A model generated the notes under the pieces. That model made no database searches and was not told the DNA's origin. It worked only from the letters and a program-made list of their open reading frames with translations. The position numbers and the translations under genes were made by a program. From Vibrio owensii CAIM 1854 = LMG 25443 (GTDB lineage Bacteria > Pseudomonadota > Gammaproteobacteria > Enterobacterales > Vibrionaceae), in the NCBI RefSeq assembly GCF_000817815.1, contig NZ_JPRD01000003.1:1-64000 (forward strand): a stretch of DNA of 64,000 nucleotides. Reading direction: 5' to 3'. Shown one piece after another: positions 45,284 to 63,736 of this stretch (its first letter is position 1; every line of letters begins with the position of its first letter).

Positions 45284-45313
45284 TTTGCTTAAAAATTCCG
45301 CTTATCGCGGTGA

Positions 45314-46423
<1,110 letters not shown>

Positions 46424-46448
46424 TTCTCCCTCTTAACTCCTATTTTAT

Positions 46449-46477
46449 AAAGCACTGAATCCTCAGTGCTTTTTTAT
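46449..46477 (+). terminator. Rho-independent terminator of ebgR
   Basis: Perfect stem AAAGCACTGA (46449-46458) / TCAGTGCTTT (46463-46472) with a T run. Confidence 0.9.
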
Positions 46478-46625
46478 TTCCTTTCTCTAAATCCCCGTTA
46501 TTTTTTACTCGTTTTACCCAGCAAATAAGCTTGGGATGCTATTCCTTTACACTGATCACATCTTGCTCACCAATCACGTATTAAAACGTGATCAAGTTAA
46601 AGTTAAACGTTTTCACTAATTTATT

Positions 46626-46644
46626 TTAGTAAAACTTTTACTAA
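46626..46644. promoter_or_regulatory. candidate EbgR operator in the ebgA promoter
   Basis: TTAGTAAAA-C-TTTTACTAA, a perfect palindrome with 9-bp arms and a single central base, 120 bp before ebgA. LacI-family operators have this kind of symmetry. A shorter version recurs ahead of ygjJ (52137-52150), supporting a common regulator. Confidence 0.6.
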
Positions 46645-46746
46645 TATCTTTCCCAGATAACTAATAAGCCTTTTCACAATACATCGGCTGCATTTCTTTT
46701 GGGCAGATTCGACGCTGACGATACCGCGTCGAAATGACCAAGCTAA

Positions 46747-50316
<3,570 letters not shown>

Positions 50317-50330
50317 CGGCTTACAGGCAA

Positions 50331-50351
50331 GGCCAGACAACGCGTCTGGCC
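50331..50351 (+). other. hairpin between ebgC and ygjI, no T tract
   Basis: GGCCAGAC (50331-50338) pairs exactly with GTCTGGCC (50344-50351). Because no T run follows, it is more likely an mRNA-stability or processing element that separates ebgAC from ygjI than a full terminator. Confidence 0.5.
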
Positions 50352-50498
50352 TAACAACAAAATAATTAAATAAACCCAAAGTAATTCAGATCACAGATCA
50401 GTTGTCGACCTCAGCAATCCAACGCGATTACGAATAGTATTCGCCCAAGGATGATAAAACGGTCAATAGCACTATCACTGAGTTACGAAGGGAATTGA

Positions 50499-51962
<1,464 letters not shown>

Positions 51963-51986
51963 ATAAGCGTTAATTCCCAATTATTC

Positions 51987-52016
51987 AAAGAGCATCTTCG
52001 TGATGCTCTTTTTGCT
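51987..52016 (+). terminator. Rho-independent terminator of ygjI
   Basis: Perfect stem AAAGAGCATC (51987-51996) / GATGCTCTTT (52002-52011), then T-rich. Confidence 0.88.
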
Positions 52017-52136
52017 TTTTGGTCTGCATCCCCTGCAAAAACCACCACACTTCAAGCACATTCTAGGGCGTAATTACATAGCAAAAACCATCATTCCCTC
52101 TTCCTATATAAGCGCTCTCAATCCATAAAAACAACA

Positions 52137-52150
52137 AGTAAAACTTTACT
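52137..52150. promoter_or_regulatory. candidate EbgR operator upstream of ygjJ
   Basis: AGTAAAACTTTACT, a palindrome (6-bp arms) that shares the AGTAAAAC core with the ebgA operator, about 180 bp before ygjJ. It suggests that ygjJK belong to the EbgR regulon. Confidence 0.5.
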
Positions 52151-52306
52151 AAATACCGATCACAATTTAACTGTAGAGCATTTAATCAAATACCATTTGA
52201 TCGATAAAATTGATCCCAAGTTTGCACACGAGCTGATCCTAAAGCCTTAAGAGCACCCCCATATAAATTCAGCCACGTCAGCAAACGATAAATCCTACTC
52301 AATTAA

Positions 52307-55762
<3,456 letters not shown>

Positions 55763-55775
55763 AAATCAGTCGTCA

Positions 55776-55806
55776 ATTACAGGGAGTCTTCGTTGCTCCC
55801 TGTAAT
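55776..55806. terminator. convergent hairpin at the ygjK / lysR ends
   Basis: Perfect 11-bp stem ATTACAGGGAG (55776-55786) / CTCCCTGTAAT (55796-55806). It overlaps the last codons and stop of the minus-strand regulator gene. T tracts are poor on both sides. Confidence 0.6.
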
Positions 55807-56733
55807 CAATTCTGCCACCAGCTGACGCAGCCAAATCCCTTTATCCTCGTTGTTACGGCTGGTATGCCACAACATGGCGATATCAAAATCCGCTACCGCA
55901 ATCGGCGGCTGGACGCTCACCAAATCGTCCGAGAACCCTTCCGCTTGCGCCATTTTCTCCGGCACAATCGCAACCAACTCACGCTGTTTAAGCAAGTTTC
56001 GAATCGTAAGGAAGTTACGTGAAGCAACGGTGACTTTTCGGCTCAAGCCATGCTCAGCAAGCTTTTTGTCTACTTGTGTACTCAAGCTACCATCAGGGCT
56101 CACGAGGGCTTGTTCAATGTTGGCAAAAGCGTGAATCGACAATTGTGTTTCGCCTTTCAACACTCGCTTATCACACAGACATACGTGCTTTTCTGTGTAG
56201 AGGTACTGGCTCTCAAAGTTATCGTCGAGCACAGGCATACTGCCGATGATGACATCTAACTTATCGTGCTCCGTGATCGCCACGTAATTGCTGCGGTTGA
56301 CGTTGATAAAACTGATTTGGGCTTCTGGCGCACGCTTACGGATTTCATCATAAAGCAGTGGGGCGAAGATAAATTCGGCGTAATCGGTTAAACCAATGCG
56401 GCACACGCCAGAATAGTTTTCTGGCAGGAAAGCGGACTTCGTCAGTAAGTCTTTGGCAATCGAATCCAATAAATGATGCACCGTGGGCGCAATATGATGC
56501 GCGTGCTCGGTTGGATCCATCTTATGGCCTTTACGCTCAAACAATGGGTCATCAAACAACACGCGCAAGCGCGACAAACTATGGCTCATAGCAGACTGAC
56601 TGACAAAGCTTTTCTCGGCCGCCAAACTCACACTGCGATAGCGATATAGGTAAGAAAAGGTCACCAACAAATTCAAATCGATATTGCGCCACTGGATGTC
56701 ATCTTTCACAGAACAAACCTCATCCCATTTCAT
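55777..56733 (-). CDS. LysR-family transcriptional regulator, divergent from chrA
   Basis: The LysR DNA-binding domain is clear (NLLVTFSYLYRYRSVSLAAEK, VSQSAMSHSLSRLRVLFDDPLFER, residues about 20-65), typical of the LeuO/NodD-like branch with the DPLF motif. The effector domain runs to the C-terminus. It has 318 residues; a start slightly downstream is possible. The 57-bp gap to the divergent chrA suggests that it controls that transporter. The effector is not known. Confidence 0.88.
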   Translation of the reverse strand: MKWDEVCSVKDDIQWRNIDLNLLVTFSYLYRYRSVSLAAEKSFVSQSAMSHSLSRLRVLFDDPLFERKGHKMDPTEHAHHIAPTVHHLLDSIAKDLLTKSAFLPENYSGVCRIGLTDYAEFIFAPLLYDEIRKRAPEAQISFINVNRSNYVAITEHDKLDVIIGSMPVLDDNFESQYLYTEKHVCLCDKRVLKGETQLSIHAFANIEQALVSPDGSLSTQVDKKLAEHGLSRKVTVASRNFLTIRNLLKQRELVAIVPEKMAQAEGFSDDLVSVQPPIAVADFDIAMLWHTSRNNEDKGIWLRQLVAELITGSNEDSL

Positions 56734-56823
56734 TCATAGATGAAATTAAAACTATTAATTTGAGTCATCTTAGTACATTTCTTACAGTAGATGCAGTTTT
56801 ATTGGAGATTTAACAGGCTCAAC

Positions 56824-57963
56824 ATGTTTACCATTTTTAAAACCTTTTTTTGGCTTGGTTGGATCAGTTTCGGTGGCCCTGCGGCGCACATCGGTTACTT
56901 CCGCCAAACGTTCGTTGAAAAGCTCAAATGGATTGATGACAGCGAATACGCACAGATCGTGGCTTTGAGCCAATTCTTACCGGGCCCTGGTTCTAGCCAA
57001 GTTGGCTTTGCTCTGGGTTACAAACGCGGAGGCCTAGGCGGCGCATGCATGGCATTTCTTGGCTTCACGTTGCCTTCCGTGATCATCATGTTGGCGCTTG
57101 CGATGGTAAGCAGCCAGATCACTGATACGGCATTGTTCCAAAACATCGTTCACGGCTTGAAGTTGCTGGCGGTCGTTGTGGTGGCGGATGCGACTTGGGG
57201 AATGTACAAAAACTTCTGTCAAAGCAAACTAACTGCCGGCTTGTGTGTGGCAACCGCGATTGCGTTATTGGTTGCACCGAGCATCGCCACTCAAATGCTG
57301 GTGCTTGTAGTAGCGGGCTTGATTGGTACTCAATATCTTAAGAAAGAATCTGCAGCCCCTGCCGAACCTTTTAAACCAACCATTGCACCACTGGCACTGT
57401 TCGCAGTACTTCTAGTTGGTTTGCCGTTTGTGGCTCACACCTTGCCAATGCTTGGATTGTTTAGCGACTTCTTCCAAGCGGGTAGCTTAGTGTTCGGTGG
57501 CGGTCACGTGGTACTTCCGCTATTGCAAAACATCGTTGGCGATCAACTAAGCCAAGACGCGTTCCTAACGGGCTACGCCGCAGCGCAGGCGGTACCGGGA
57601 CCGATGTTTACCTTCGCGACTTACATTGGTTACGAGCTGTCTGATGCACCTATCCTAGGCGCGCTAATCGCAACCTTAGGTGTGTTCTTACCGGGCTTTT
57701 TATTGCTGCTTGGTGTGCTAAAGAACTGGCAAGCGCTGGCTGGTAAACCTGCAGTGTCAGGTGCAATCAACGGCGTAAACGCATCGGTCGTTGGTTTACT
57801 ATTAGCAGCACTTTACCAACCGGTATTCAGCAGCGCTGTCGTTGCTCCAATTGACATCGCTCTTGTGATAGCTGGCTTCTACTTACATAAGAAACTTAAC
57901 TTGTCGGTGCTTTGGATGATTGTGTTCTTTGTCGCGGCAGGCATTGTGACTGGCATGATGTAA
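56824..57963 (+). CDS. chrA: chromate-transporter (ChrA) family protein
   Basis: A two-domain CHR protein of about 379 residues with ten or more membrane helices. Each half has the family motifs: WISFGGPAAHIGYFRQ and LSQFLPGPGSSQVGFALG in the first, VFGGGHVVLPLLQ and AAQAVPGPMFTFATYIG in the second. ChrA proteins expel chromate, although many members have unproven substrates. The ATG at 56824 gives the usual start (MFTIFKTFFWLGWISFGGP); the in-frame ATG at 56791 would add 11 residues. Confidence 0.88.
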   Translation: MFTIFKTFFWLGWISFGGPAAHIGYFRQTFVEKLKWIDDSEYAQIVALSQFLPGPGSSQVGFALGYKRGGLGGACMAFLGFTLPSVIIMLALAMVSSQITDTALFQNIVHGLKLLAVVVVADATWGMYKNFCQSKLTAGLCVATAIALLVAPSIATQMLVLVVAGLIGTQYLKKESAAPAEPFKPTIAPLALFAVLLVGLPFVAHTLPMLGLFSDFFQAGSLVFGGGHVVLPLLQNIVGDQLSQDAFLTGYAAAQAVPGPMFTFATYIGYELSDAPILGALIATLGVFLPGFLLLLGVLKNWQALAGKPAVSGAINGVNASVVGLLLAALYQPVFSSAVVAPIDIALVIAGFYLHKKLNLSVLWMIVFFVAAGIVTGMM

Positions 57964-57992
57964 GCGCATCGCTAAGACAAAGACAAAAATAC

Positions 57993-58025
57993 AACGCCCG
58001 CTTCCAATTGGAGGCGGGCGTTTTT
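57993..58025 (+). terminator. Rho-independent terminator of chrA
   Basis: G+C-rich stem, AACGCCCGC (57993-58001) with GCGGGCGTT near 58014-58022, and a T run. Confidence 0.85.
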
Positions 58026-58051
58026 AGTTCCATCGTTCCAGTAGTTATCAC

Positions 58052-58744
58052 CTATTCCGTTGCTGGTGGCTTTTCCTGTTCATCCGCTGGAATGTAAACA
58101 TCTGCTCTACGGTTTTTCGAACGACCAGACGAGGTATTGTTGGTGGCAATCGGTTCAGATTCACCAAAGGATTTAAGCGTGGTTTTCTGTTCGCTCACCC
58201 CGTAATAGTGCAGCTCACGAGCGGTGCTTTTGGCTCGATTATGACCCAAAGTTTGGTTGTAGGCTTTGCTGCCTATCCAGTCAGTATGCCCTTCCACGGT
58301 GACTTGATAGTTCGTTTGAGCAAGCTGACGAGCAACACTGCTCAAGACATCTCTCGCGAGCGGTGTGAGGTTAAAACGATCGAACGCGAAGTGAACCCGT
58401 GCAATCAATTTACCCTTATCCGTGACTTCACCACTGAATTGCGCAATACCCAAATTCGAGATATACGTCAGGCAATCATTCGGGTTAGTGAGCAGTGATG
58501 AGTTCTTCATCAGCGCCCACTTCAGTGCGGGGTCATTGCTGGTATCGGTGACTTGCCAGTAGCCATCACGATGCGATGCCACCCCTGTCACCTCGCCAAC
58601 TTGAATCGAGTGCGAGTATTCATAATAAGACGTCCCGCAGTATTCGGTCACTTTTGAACTGACTTCACTGGCATTCGCACTAACGGTCGTGAAACCTGCC
58701 ACCAGCATCCCTGTTATTAGTATTGCTTTGGTCATATCTATCAC
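58052..58744 (-). CDS. OmpA-family C-terminal domain protein of the tad locus
   Basis: A signal peptide (AILITGMLVAGFTTVSANA, cleavage before SEV) and an OmpA-like peptidoglycan-binding domain (about residues 115-215, with VEGHTDWIGSKAYNQTLGHNRA) are visible. It is the last gene of the tad operon and probably anchors the Flp-pilus machine to the cell wall. The GTG start overlaps the tadG stop (GTGA); ATG 58735 is a possible alternative. A proline/glutamate-rich tail ends the protein. Confidence 0.82.
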   Translation of the reverse strand: MIDMTKAILITGMLVAGFTTVSANASEVSSKVTEYCGTSYYEYSHSIQVGEVTGVASHRDGYWQVTDTSNDPALKWALMKNSSLLTNPNDCLTYISNLGIAQFSGEVTDKGKLIARVHFAFDRFNLTPLARDVLSSVARQLAQTNYQVTVEGHTDWIGSKAYNQTLGHNRAKSTARELHYYGVSEQKTTLKSFGESEPIATNNTSSGRSKNRRADVYIPADEQEKPPATE

Positions 58745-60249
58745 CCATATAGTCTCGATACACCATTACCACGAGATCCTTTCTTAATTAGCTCTTCGAT
58801 TTTCTTAATAAAATCTTCCGTCTCTGTTACATCGATGATGTCTTCATCCGGATTCAACACACAATCTTGGAAACCACTTTGCGAAGATGCACTGAAGTTC
58901 ACCCCAATGACGCCAATGTACAAATTGCCATTCTCAGTTTGGAAGTGTTCACGCGCCTTATCGCACATGCCTTTATTCACCAAACCGGGCAAGATTTCCG
59001 TGTATGGGTACTCCATACCGTCACTGATTACTATCAGCATTTTTAGACGGTCATTGTATTGCTCCGTTTCTTCCTCGCTTCCGCCGTTCGGCCGACCTGC
59101 TTCCATGATTTGCAATCCACGCAACATACCTTGATAGGCAGCGGTATTCCCGCCCGAGCTCATGGTTTGCATCTTGTCGAGGTTTGCTTTATTGGCAGTC
59201 AATGGAATGGTATAAAAGCCCGAACTACCAGTCCGCGTCATACTGGAGTTATAAAGCTTGTTGTTGTTCGATCTAAAATGAAAGGTCAAATTGTTATTCG
59301 CGACTTTATCGTCAAACATGTGTCTAACCGATTTTGAGTAACCGACATAGTCAGGAATCTCCAAACGGTTATTGTTGGTATTCACTACATCAGCAACTCG
59401 TTTTGCTTGTTCACGCTCCCAACTTTTCTTGTTGGGGCAATCAGTACGCTTGTTGGCACACTCTTCAACAGCTTCTTCTGTGTAAGGAGACCAGTAATTC
59501 CAGTTTACTTGTTCGTATTTCACATTAGACACGCTTTGGCGATAACTACCTTTGTACCTTAACTGGCTGGTAGAGTAGAGGTTGTCATTTATCTTCTCTT
59601 GTACTCGCAGGTTAAATGGAATGATGGCAATACGATTCAGTACCTCACTCTCGCCTTCTCGCGGAACTAAGATGCGGTTTGAAATTTGCTTAACCGCATC
59701 TTTGAGGAGATCGATTTTAATCTCGCCATCCCAACTGTTGTTCATCGACCCAGAAAAGTCTGTCACCAAAACCAAATCAATGATTTTATCCCCTAAGTAA
59801 AAAGGATATTTCGCCGCGACAGCTTGCCCAGCAAGTTTCTCCTGAGTCTCAAAGGAAGGGATTAAGTTACTGGCAAACCACGAGTTGTGAGTGGTAACCG
59901 CTTGCACGGAATATTGAATTTTTTCCGTATTATCGTTGTCTTCTGTTGGCTCTTCGTACGTCCTAACCGTTTGAATATCAACATGGGAAATATCACGTAC
60001 ATAGTCATTGATGTACATCGTCGCCAATGCATCTGCTTGGTTCGACTTGTCATCTATCGTAATGGCCAATGCAGCAGTTTGCGCTGCGTCTCTCAGTCGA
60101 CTTGTCTCTTGGATATAACGCGTCCCCTCTACGGCGAAAAATGTCATACCAAAAACAGGCACTAAACTCAGTGCGAACCAAATTGCCGCAATCCCTTTTT
60201 GACTACGACCTGAATGAGTTGGAGCTCGTTGCTTAATAGTGAAATTCAT
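58741..60249 (-). CDS. tadG: TadG-like pseudopilin-associated protein with VWA domain
   Basis: After a single N-terminal membrane helix (AAIWFALSLVPVFGMTFFAVEG), the TadE/G-like Tad domain leads into a von Willebrand A domain with the metal-ion-dependent adhesion site DFSGSMN (about residue 166). This is the pattern of TadG, a minor pilin-like component of the tight-adherence (Flp pilus) system. ATG 60249 is chosen over an earlier in-frame codon at 60348 because GGGGAGG lies just before it and it follows the tadF stop. It has 502 residues. Confidence 0.85.
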   Translation of the reverse strand: MNFTIKQRAPTHSGRSQKGIAAIWFALSLVPVFGMTFFAVEGTRYIQETSRLRDAAQTAALAITIDDKSNQADALATMYINDYVRDISHVDIQTVRTYEEPTEDNDNTEKIQYSVQAVTTHNSWFASNLIPSFETQEKLAGQAVAAKYPFYLGDKIIDLVLVTDFSGSMNNSWDGEIKIDLLKDAVKQISNRILVPREGESEVLNRIAIIPFNLRVQEKINDNLYSTSQLRYKGSYRQSVSNVKYEQVNWNYWSPYTEEAVEECANKRTDCPNKKSWEREQAKRVADVVNTNNNRLEIPDYVGYSKSVRHMFDDKVANNNLTFHFRSNNNKLYNSSMTRTGSSGFYTIPLTANKANLDKMQTMSSGGNTAAYQGMLRGLQIMEAGRPNGGSEEETEQYNDRLKMLIVISDGMEYPYTEILPGLVNKGMCDKAREHFQTENGNLYIGVIGVNFSASSQSGFQDCVLNPDEDIIDVTETEDFIKKIEELIKKGSRGNGVSRLYG

Positions 60250-60251
60250 CG

Positions 60252-60776
60252 TTACCTCCCCACCACAACAGAACTGGATGTGATTGTCATCGTGGATGCG
60301 CCTGAATTCCCCCAAAGCTGAGTAAACCAAGAGTTTTCTTGCTGACAAAGCGTTACTTGATACAAAGAGAAAGTCACGCCATTCTCAACAGGAGCTAACT
60401 CTAACTTCGTATCTAAACCCGCAGCCTCGCAGCCGAGGTTTTTGTACTCGTTACTTTCAAAAGCATTTAACGTCGTCTTATTGTGCAACGCTTCAATTTT
60501 GATAGCGACGCTGCCTGGTGTCGTATCAAGTAGACGTGACGCAAGCGTTTGCATGTCCGTTTCATCACTTGCGTTTAATGGTAATCTTTCGTCGTAATAA
60601 CGACTTCGCTCTTTGAGGATATTAGCTAGTGCAAAACTCCCACGATCAAGTTGAGCACGAGCTAATAACTTGTCACTAATGTCCGTCATGAAATAAAAGA
60701 TGGTAATGAGAGCAATCAAAACAAAAAATAGCTCAATGGCAAACACACCTCTTTGTCGGGATCGTATTTTCATCAT
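60252..60776 (-). CDS. tadF: TadF-like minor pilin
   Basis: A short positively charged N-terminus (MMKIRSRQRGVFAIELFFVL) runs into a hydrophobic helix with the Glu-5-like residue of pseudopilins, then a periplasmic domain with several Cys. This is the TadF layout. Start 60776 (ATGA overlap with the tadE stop, GGGAGGAG before it) is preferred to 60788. It has 174 residues. Naming by position in the operon; sequence identity within this family is low. Confidence 0.78.
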   Translation of the reverse strand: MMKIRSRQRGVFAIELFFVLIALITIFYFMTDISDKLLARAQLDRGSFALANILKERSRYYDERLPLNASDETDMQTLASRLLDTTPGSVAIKIEALHNKTTLNAFESNEYKNLGCEAAGLDTKLELAPVENGVTFSLYQVTLCQQENSWFTQLWGNSGASTMTITSSSVVVGR

Positions 60777-61270
60777 CACTCCTCCCAACCTTCATGTTCT
60801 AGGTTAATCAGTGTACTTTTGGTAATCGGGATAACATCGCTAGAAAATACGTTCAAAATTGGTGTGTAGTTATAGGTCAACGTAATTTCAGCGATTGCAT
60901 ACCCTTGATCGTCCTCTCCCATCTCGGCATCAGAGTAACTGGTGCCTGAAATCAGATCGGCATATGTCAAATAGTACCGACCAGACACTTCAAAGTTTTC
61001 AGCAGGAACGAGTGACGTCCATAATGCCCCTCCGTCCTTCATCGCTGAATCCAATGTTAGGTTGTAGTTATCGTAGGAGTTTCCGCCTTCAAACACCTTT
61101 GTATTTCTGACTGACTCCCTCAACGCATACTCAACCAAGTTGGTTACGTAAATTCTAAATCCCATTTCAAAAAGCATGACAAGAGCAAGAGCAAGAACTC
61201 CGGCCCCTAATGCAAATTCAACTACGGTTACGCCCTTTACCTTTCTTCGAGAATACTCCATACCGTCCAC
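60776..61270 (-). CDS. tadE: TadE-like minor pilin
   Basis: The TadE signature GVTVVEFALGAGVLALALVML (about residues 13-33) is present: pseudopilin-type Glu followed by the hydrophobic helix. It has 164 residues and short periplasmic domain. It is 5 bp downstream of tadD and overlaps tadF. Confidence 0.82.
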   Translation of the reverse strand: MDGMEYSRRKVKGVTVVEFALGAGVLALALVMLFEMGFRIYVTNLVEYALRESVRNTKVFEGGNSYDNYNLTLDSAMKDGGALWTSLVPAENFEVSGRYYLTYADLISGTSYSDAEMGEDDQGYAIAEITLTYNYTPILNVFSSDVIPITKSTLINLEHEGWEE

Positions 61271-61275
61271 CCTTA

Positions 61276-61974
61276 TTACCGGTGTAACTGCCTCGAGATT
61301 TGCGCTACTTGAGAATCGGTAAATGCTCCTTCAAGTAGATCTCTCGCCTGATAGACATCCCCTACTTTGAACAGTGCGATAGCCAAATTCGCTCGCACTT
61401 TCTGGTTACTTGGGTTCTCTTGATAAACAGGAACCAATAGCGATATCACGTCGTCATACTGTCGTTGTGCAAGATAAACTACGGCTAAATTGTTTTTCAC
61501 CGCCACGTCGTTATAGCCTTTTAGACGAGCTTGATTGAACGCACTTTTTGCTTGAGAGAATTGGTCGGTATTGCAATAGGAGATGCCCGATAAAACATAG
61601 ATTTCTCCGCTGTTGTTGCCCATTTCGATCGAGCTTTTATAGCGCTTCAGAGCCAATGAATCTTCACCATCTTGGCTATGAATCTGACCTCTTAATTGCA
61701 GGAGCTCATTATTTTTCACCCCTTGATTAAGCAAATGGTCAGCATAAAACTTAGCCGATTCAATATCGCCCTTATCAAAATATACTTTCGCCAGTTCCTG
61801 CATGATCTGGACGTCCTCAGGTCGCTCCTCTAGATGTCCTTTATAGTGATTAATCAAGCCTGTATGGTTATCAACACGCTCCATGTTTTGCACCACACTC
61901 TCTTCACTCTCTATTGTGGAAGAGCAACCAAACAGCAAAAGTAGTGGAATACTCAAAAAAGTCGCCTTATTCAT
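61276..61974 (-). CDS. tadD: TadD-like TPR lipoprotein
   Basis: A lipobox (LLLLFGC, Cys 17) and several tetratricopeptide repeats (from about residue 45; ELAKVYFDKGDIESAKFYAD is one, LRGQIHSQDGEDSLALKRYK another) mark it as the TadD lipoprotein, thought to help assemble the RcpA secretin. It has 232 residues. Its start overlaps the tadC stop by one base. Confidence 0.83.
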   Translation of the reverse strand: MNKATFLSIPLLLLFGCSSTIESEESVVQNMERVDNHTGLINHYKGHLEERPEDVQIMQELAKVYFDKGDIESAKFYADHLLNQGVKNNELLQLRGQIHSQDGEDSLALKRYKSSIEMGNNSGEIYVLSGISYCNTDQFSQAKSAFNQARLKGYNDVAVKNNLAVVYLAQRQYDDVISLLVPVYQENPSNQKVRANLAIALFKVGDVYQARDLLEGAFTDSQVAQISRQLHR

Positions 61975-62834
61975 TACTTACCCCCTCTAAAGCTCGTAAA
62001 GTCGATTTGTAAAAAGCCAGGAGCAAGAATAAAAATGACGATTGGAAACATGATCAGCAAGATCAGAGGCACACTCATTTTGGCTGACAATTTACCCATT
62101 TTCTCTTCAATTTCGAGTAATTGAATCCGGCGCATATCTTCTGCTAAATCACTTAAAACATTCGCAACGGATGCGCCATAGTGAAGGTTTTGAATAATCG
62201 TTAAGACAAAGCTGTTAATTTCTGGTGCAGGCAAGCGAACAGAAAGATCATGTAATGCTTTTTCTATCCCATGTACTTTGCCAGCTTCTGATGTTTTATT
62301 GATTTGATAACATAGATCTTTGTCGAAGATTTTTAACTCTTGTGCTAAATACGCAAACGACGCTTCAATAGTCATACCTGTTTGAACGCAAACTGACATA
62401 ATATCTAGGACATAAGGAAGGTTTTTCGAAACCTTTCGTACTAACATGCGCTTTCGCATCTCGAGCAACAGATCTGGGACAATGATGATACCAATAACAG
62501 CAATAATTGAAATTAATAACTTATTAATTAATGCCATGTCTAACAACCATATAAACACAATTACTAGAAGAAAAAGAACCGCTTTTAAAGGGAAGTAATA
62601 TTTCGCTAAATCTTTATTATAGTACCCGGCATTAAGAAGTTTTTGCTCTAAATCTTTTTTGTTGCCTTCTCCAAACTTAACAATAAAGGAATCGATTTTT
62701 TTCTTCGTCGGTTGTTTTTTGCCATATTTAAGGTACTTGCTCAGTACCAACTCTTTTTTACGAGTAAAATAATAGTCATAAACCAAAAATGACAACGAAA
62801 AAATAATCAATAAAATACTCAGCGATAAAATCAT
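61974..62834 (-). CDS. tadC: TadC, type II secretion F-domain membrane protein
   Basis: TadC is one of two paralogous platform proteins of the Flp-pilus export machine. The type II secretion system F domain lies at about residues 130-260 (YVLDIMSVCVQTGMTIEASF, IQNLHYGASVANVLSDLAEDMR). Membrane helices flank it. ATG 62834 overlaps the tadB stop (ATGA) and has GGAG before it. It has 286 residues. Confidence 0.88.
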   Translation of the reverse strand: MILSLSILLIIFSLSFLVYDYYFTRKKELVLSKYLKYGKKQPTKKKIDSFIVKFGEGNKKDLEQKLLNAGYYNKDLAKYYFPLKAVLFLLVIVFIWLLDMALINKLLISIIAVIGIIIVPDLLLEMRKRMLVRKVSKNLPYVLDIMSVCVQTGMTIEASFAYLAQELKIFDKDLCYQINKTSEAGKVHGIEKALHDLSVRLPAPEINSFVLTIIQNLHYGASVANVLSDLAEDMRRIQLLEIEEKMGKLSAKMSVPLILLIMFPIVIFILAPGFLQIDFTSFRGGK

Positions 62835-63736
62835 CGTCTTACTCCTTTTACAAGAAGCCAAACAACGAATAAGCCTAACACTTCACTACCGACAACATAG
62901 TAAAGTACCATTCGCCCTTGAGGGTCATTAAGAATAAAGTCGATGTGGCTCGGATCAATTTGATTGACCATGAATGCAAATGCGATCGGTATCGCAGCGA
63001 CTACTTTAGCGGAGATACGAGCCTCAGAGGTCATTGCCATTTTTTTCGACTCTAACGTTCTAGCATCAACCAAAATACGAATTAGCCTTGCCAATACATT
63101 TTTTAGTTGTCCGCCTCGGTTAATATTGGCGCGTATCGTAATGGTAAAGAAGATGTATTCTGGGTAAGGAAATGCTTTACAAGAGCGAAGTAACACCTTT
63201 TCTGCATTTTCTCCCAGCTTAAGTCGATCCCCCATTTCTTTAAATTCTCGCCCGACTTCTCCTTCCATGTTTTCGCCAACAAAAGAAAAAGCGTGCATTA
63301 AACTCTCACCAGCGGTTACGGCACTCATCAAAATGTTCAATGCGTCTGGAAATTTCTTCTCGAAATCCAAACGACGTTTGTTTTGCAACCAGTAATAGCC
63401 CCAAACTACTGAAAATGTAAAAACACCAATAGAAAGTAGCATTGACTTAATATTTAACACTTCATAAATTATGTAATAGCTTAAATAACCAGAAAGAACG
63501 ACAAACACAAATATAATAAAGTTCGCTCTTGGTCCTAAAACCTTTATTGCGGGAGATAAATTATTTTTGAATCTCTGCCAACGCTTTTGTTCCATCAATG
63601 CGTTCAAATTAATTGCCGCAATAATATCTTCGTCGACTTCAGTCTCTGGAAAGTAATTCCCTATTTTGCTTCTTCGATTACTCGTTAAAAGCAAAACGGC
63701 AATACCAAATAAGATAAAAGCAATCCATAACATCAT
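62831..63736 (-). CDS. tadB: TadB, type II secretion F-domain membrane protein
   Basis: Paralogue of TadC: an N-terminal membrane helix (LWIAFILFGIAVLLLTS), two helices near residues 70-110, then an F domain with LNILMSAVTAGESLMHAF and ANINRGGQLKNVLARLIRIL. It has 301 residues. ATGA overlap with tadA. TadB and TadC are expected to form the inner-membrane platform next to the TadA ATPase. Confidence 0.88.
   Translation of the reverse strand: MMLWIAFILFGIAVLLLTSNRRSKIGNYFPETEVDEDIIAAINLNALMEQKRWQRFKNNLSPAIKVLGPRANFIIFVFVVLSGYLSYYIIYEVLNIKSMLLSIGVFTFSVVWGYYWLQNKRRLDFEKKFPDALNILMSAVTAGESLMHAFSFVGENMEGEVGREFKEMGDRLKLGENAEKVLLRSCKAFPYPEYIFFTITIRANINRGGQLKNVLARLIRILVDARTLESKKMAMTSEARISAKVVAAIPIAFAFMVNQIDPSHIDFILNDPQGRMVLYYVVGSEVLGLFVVWLLVKGVRR

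Noticed and set aside
60249..60348. Longer N-terminus for TadG
   Set aside because: It would overlap tadF by about 100 bp and adds residues unlike any leader, while the ATG at 60249 has a strong ribosome binding site.
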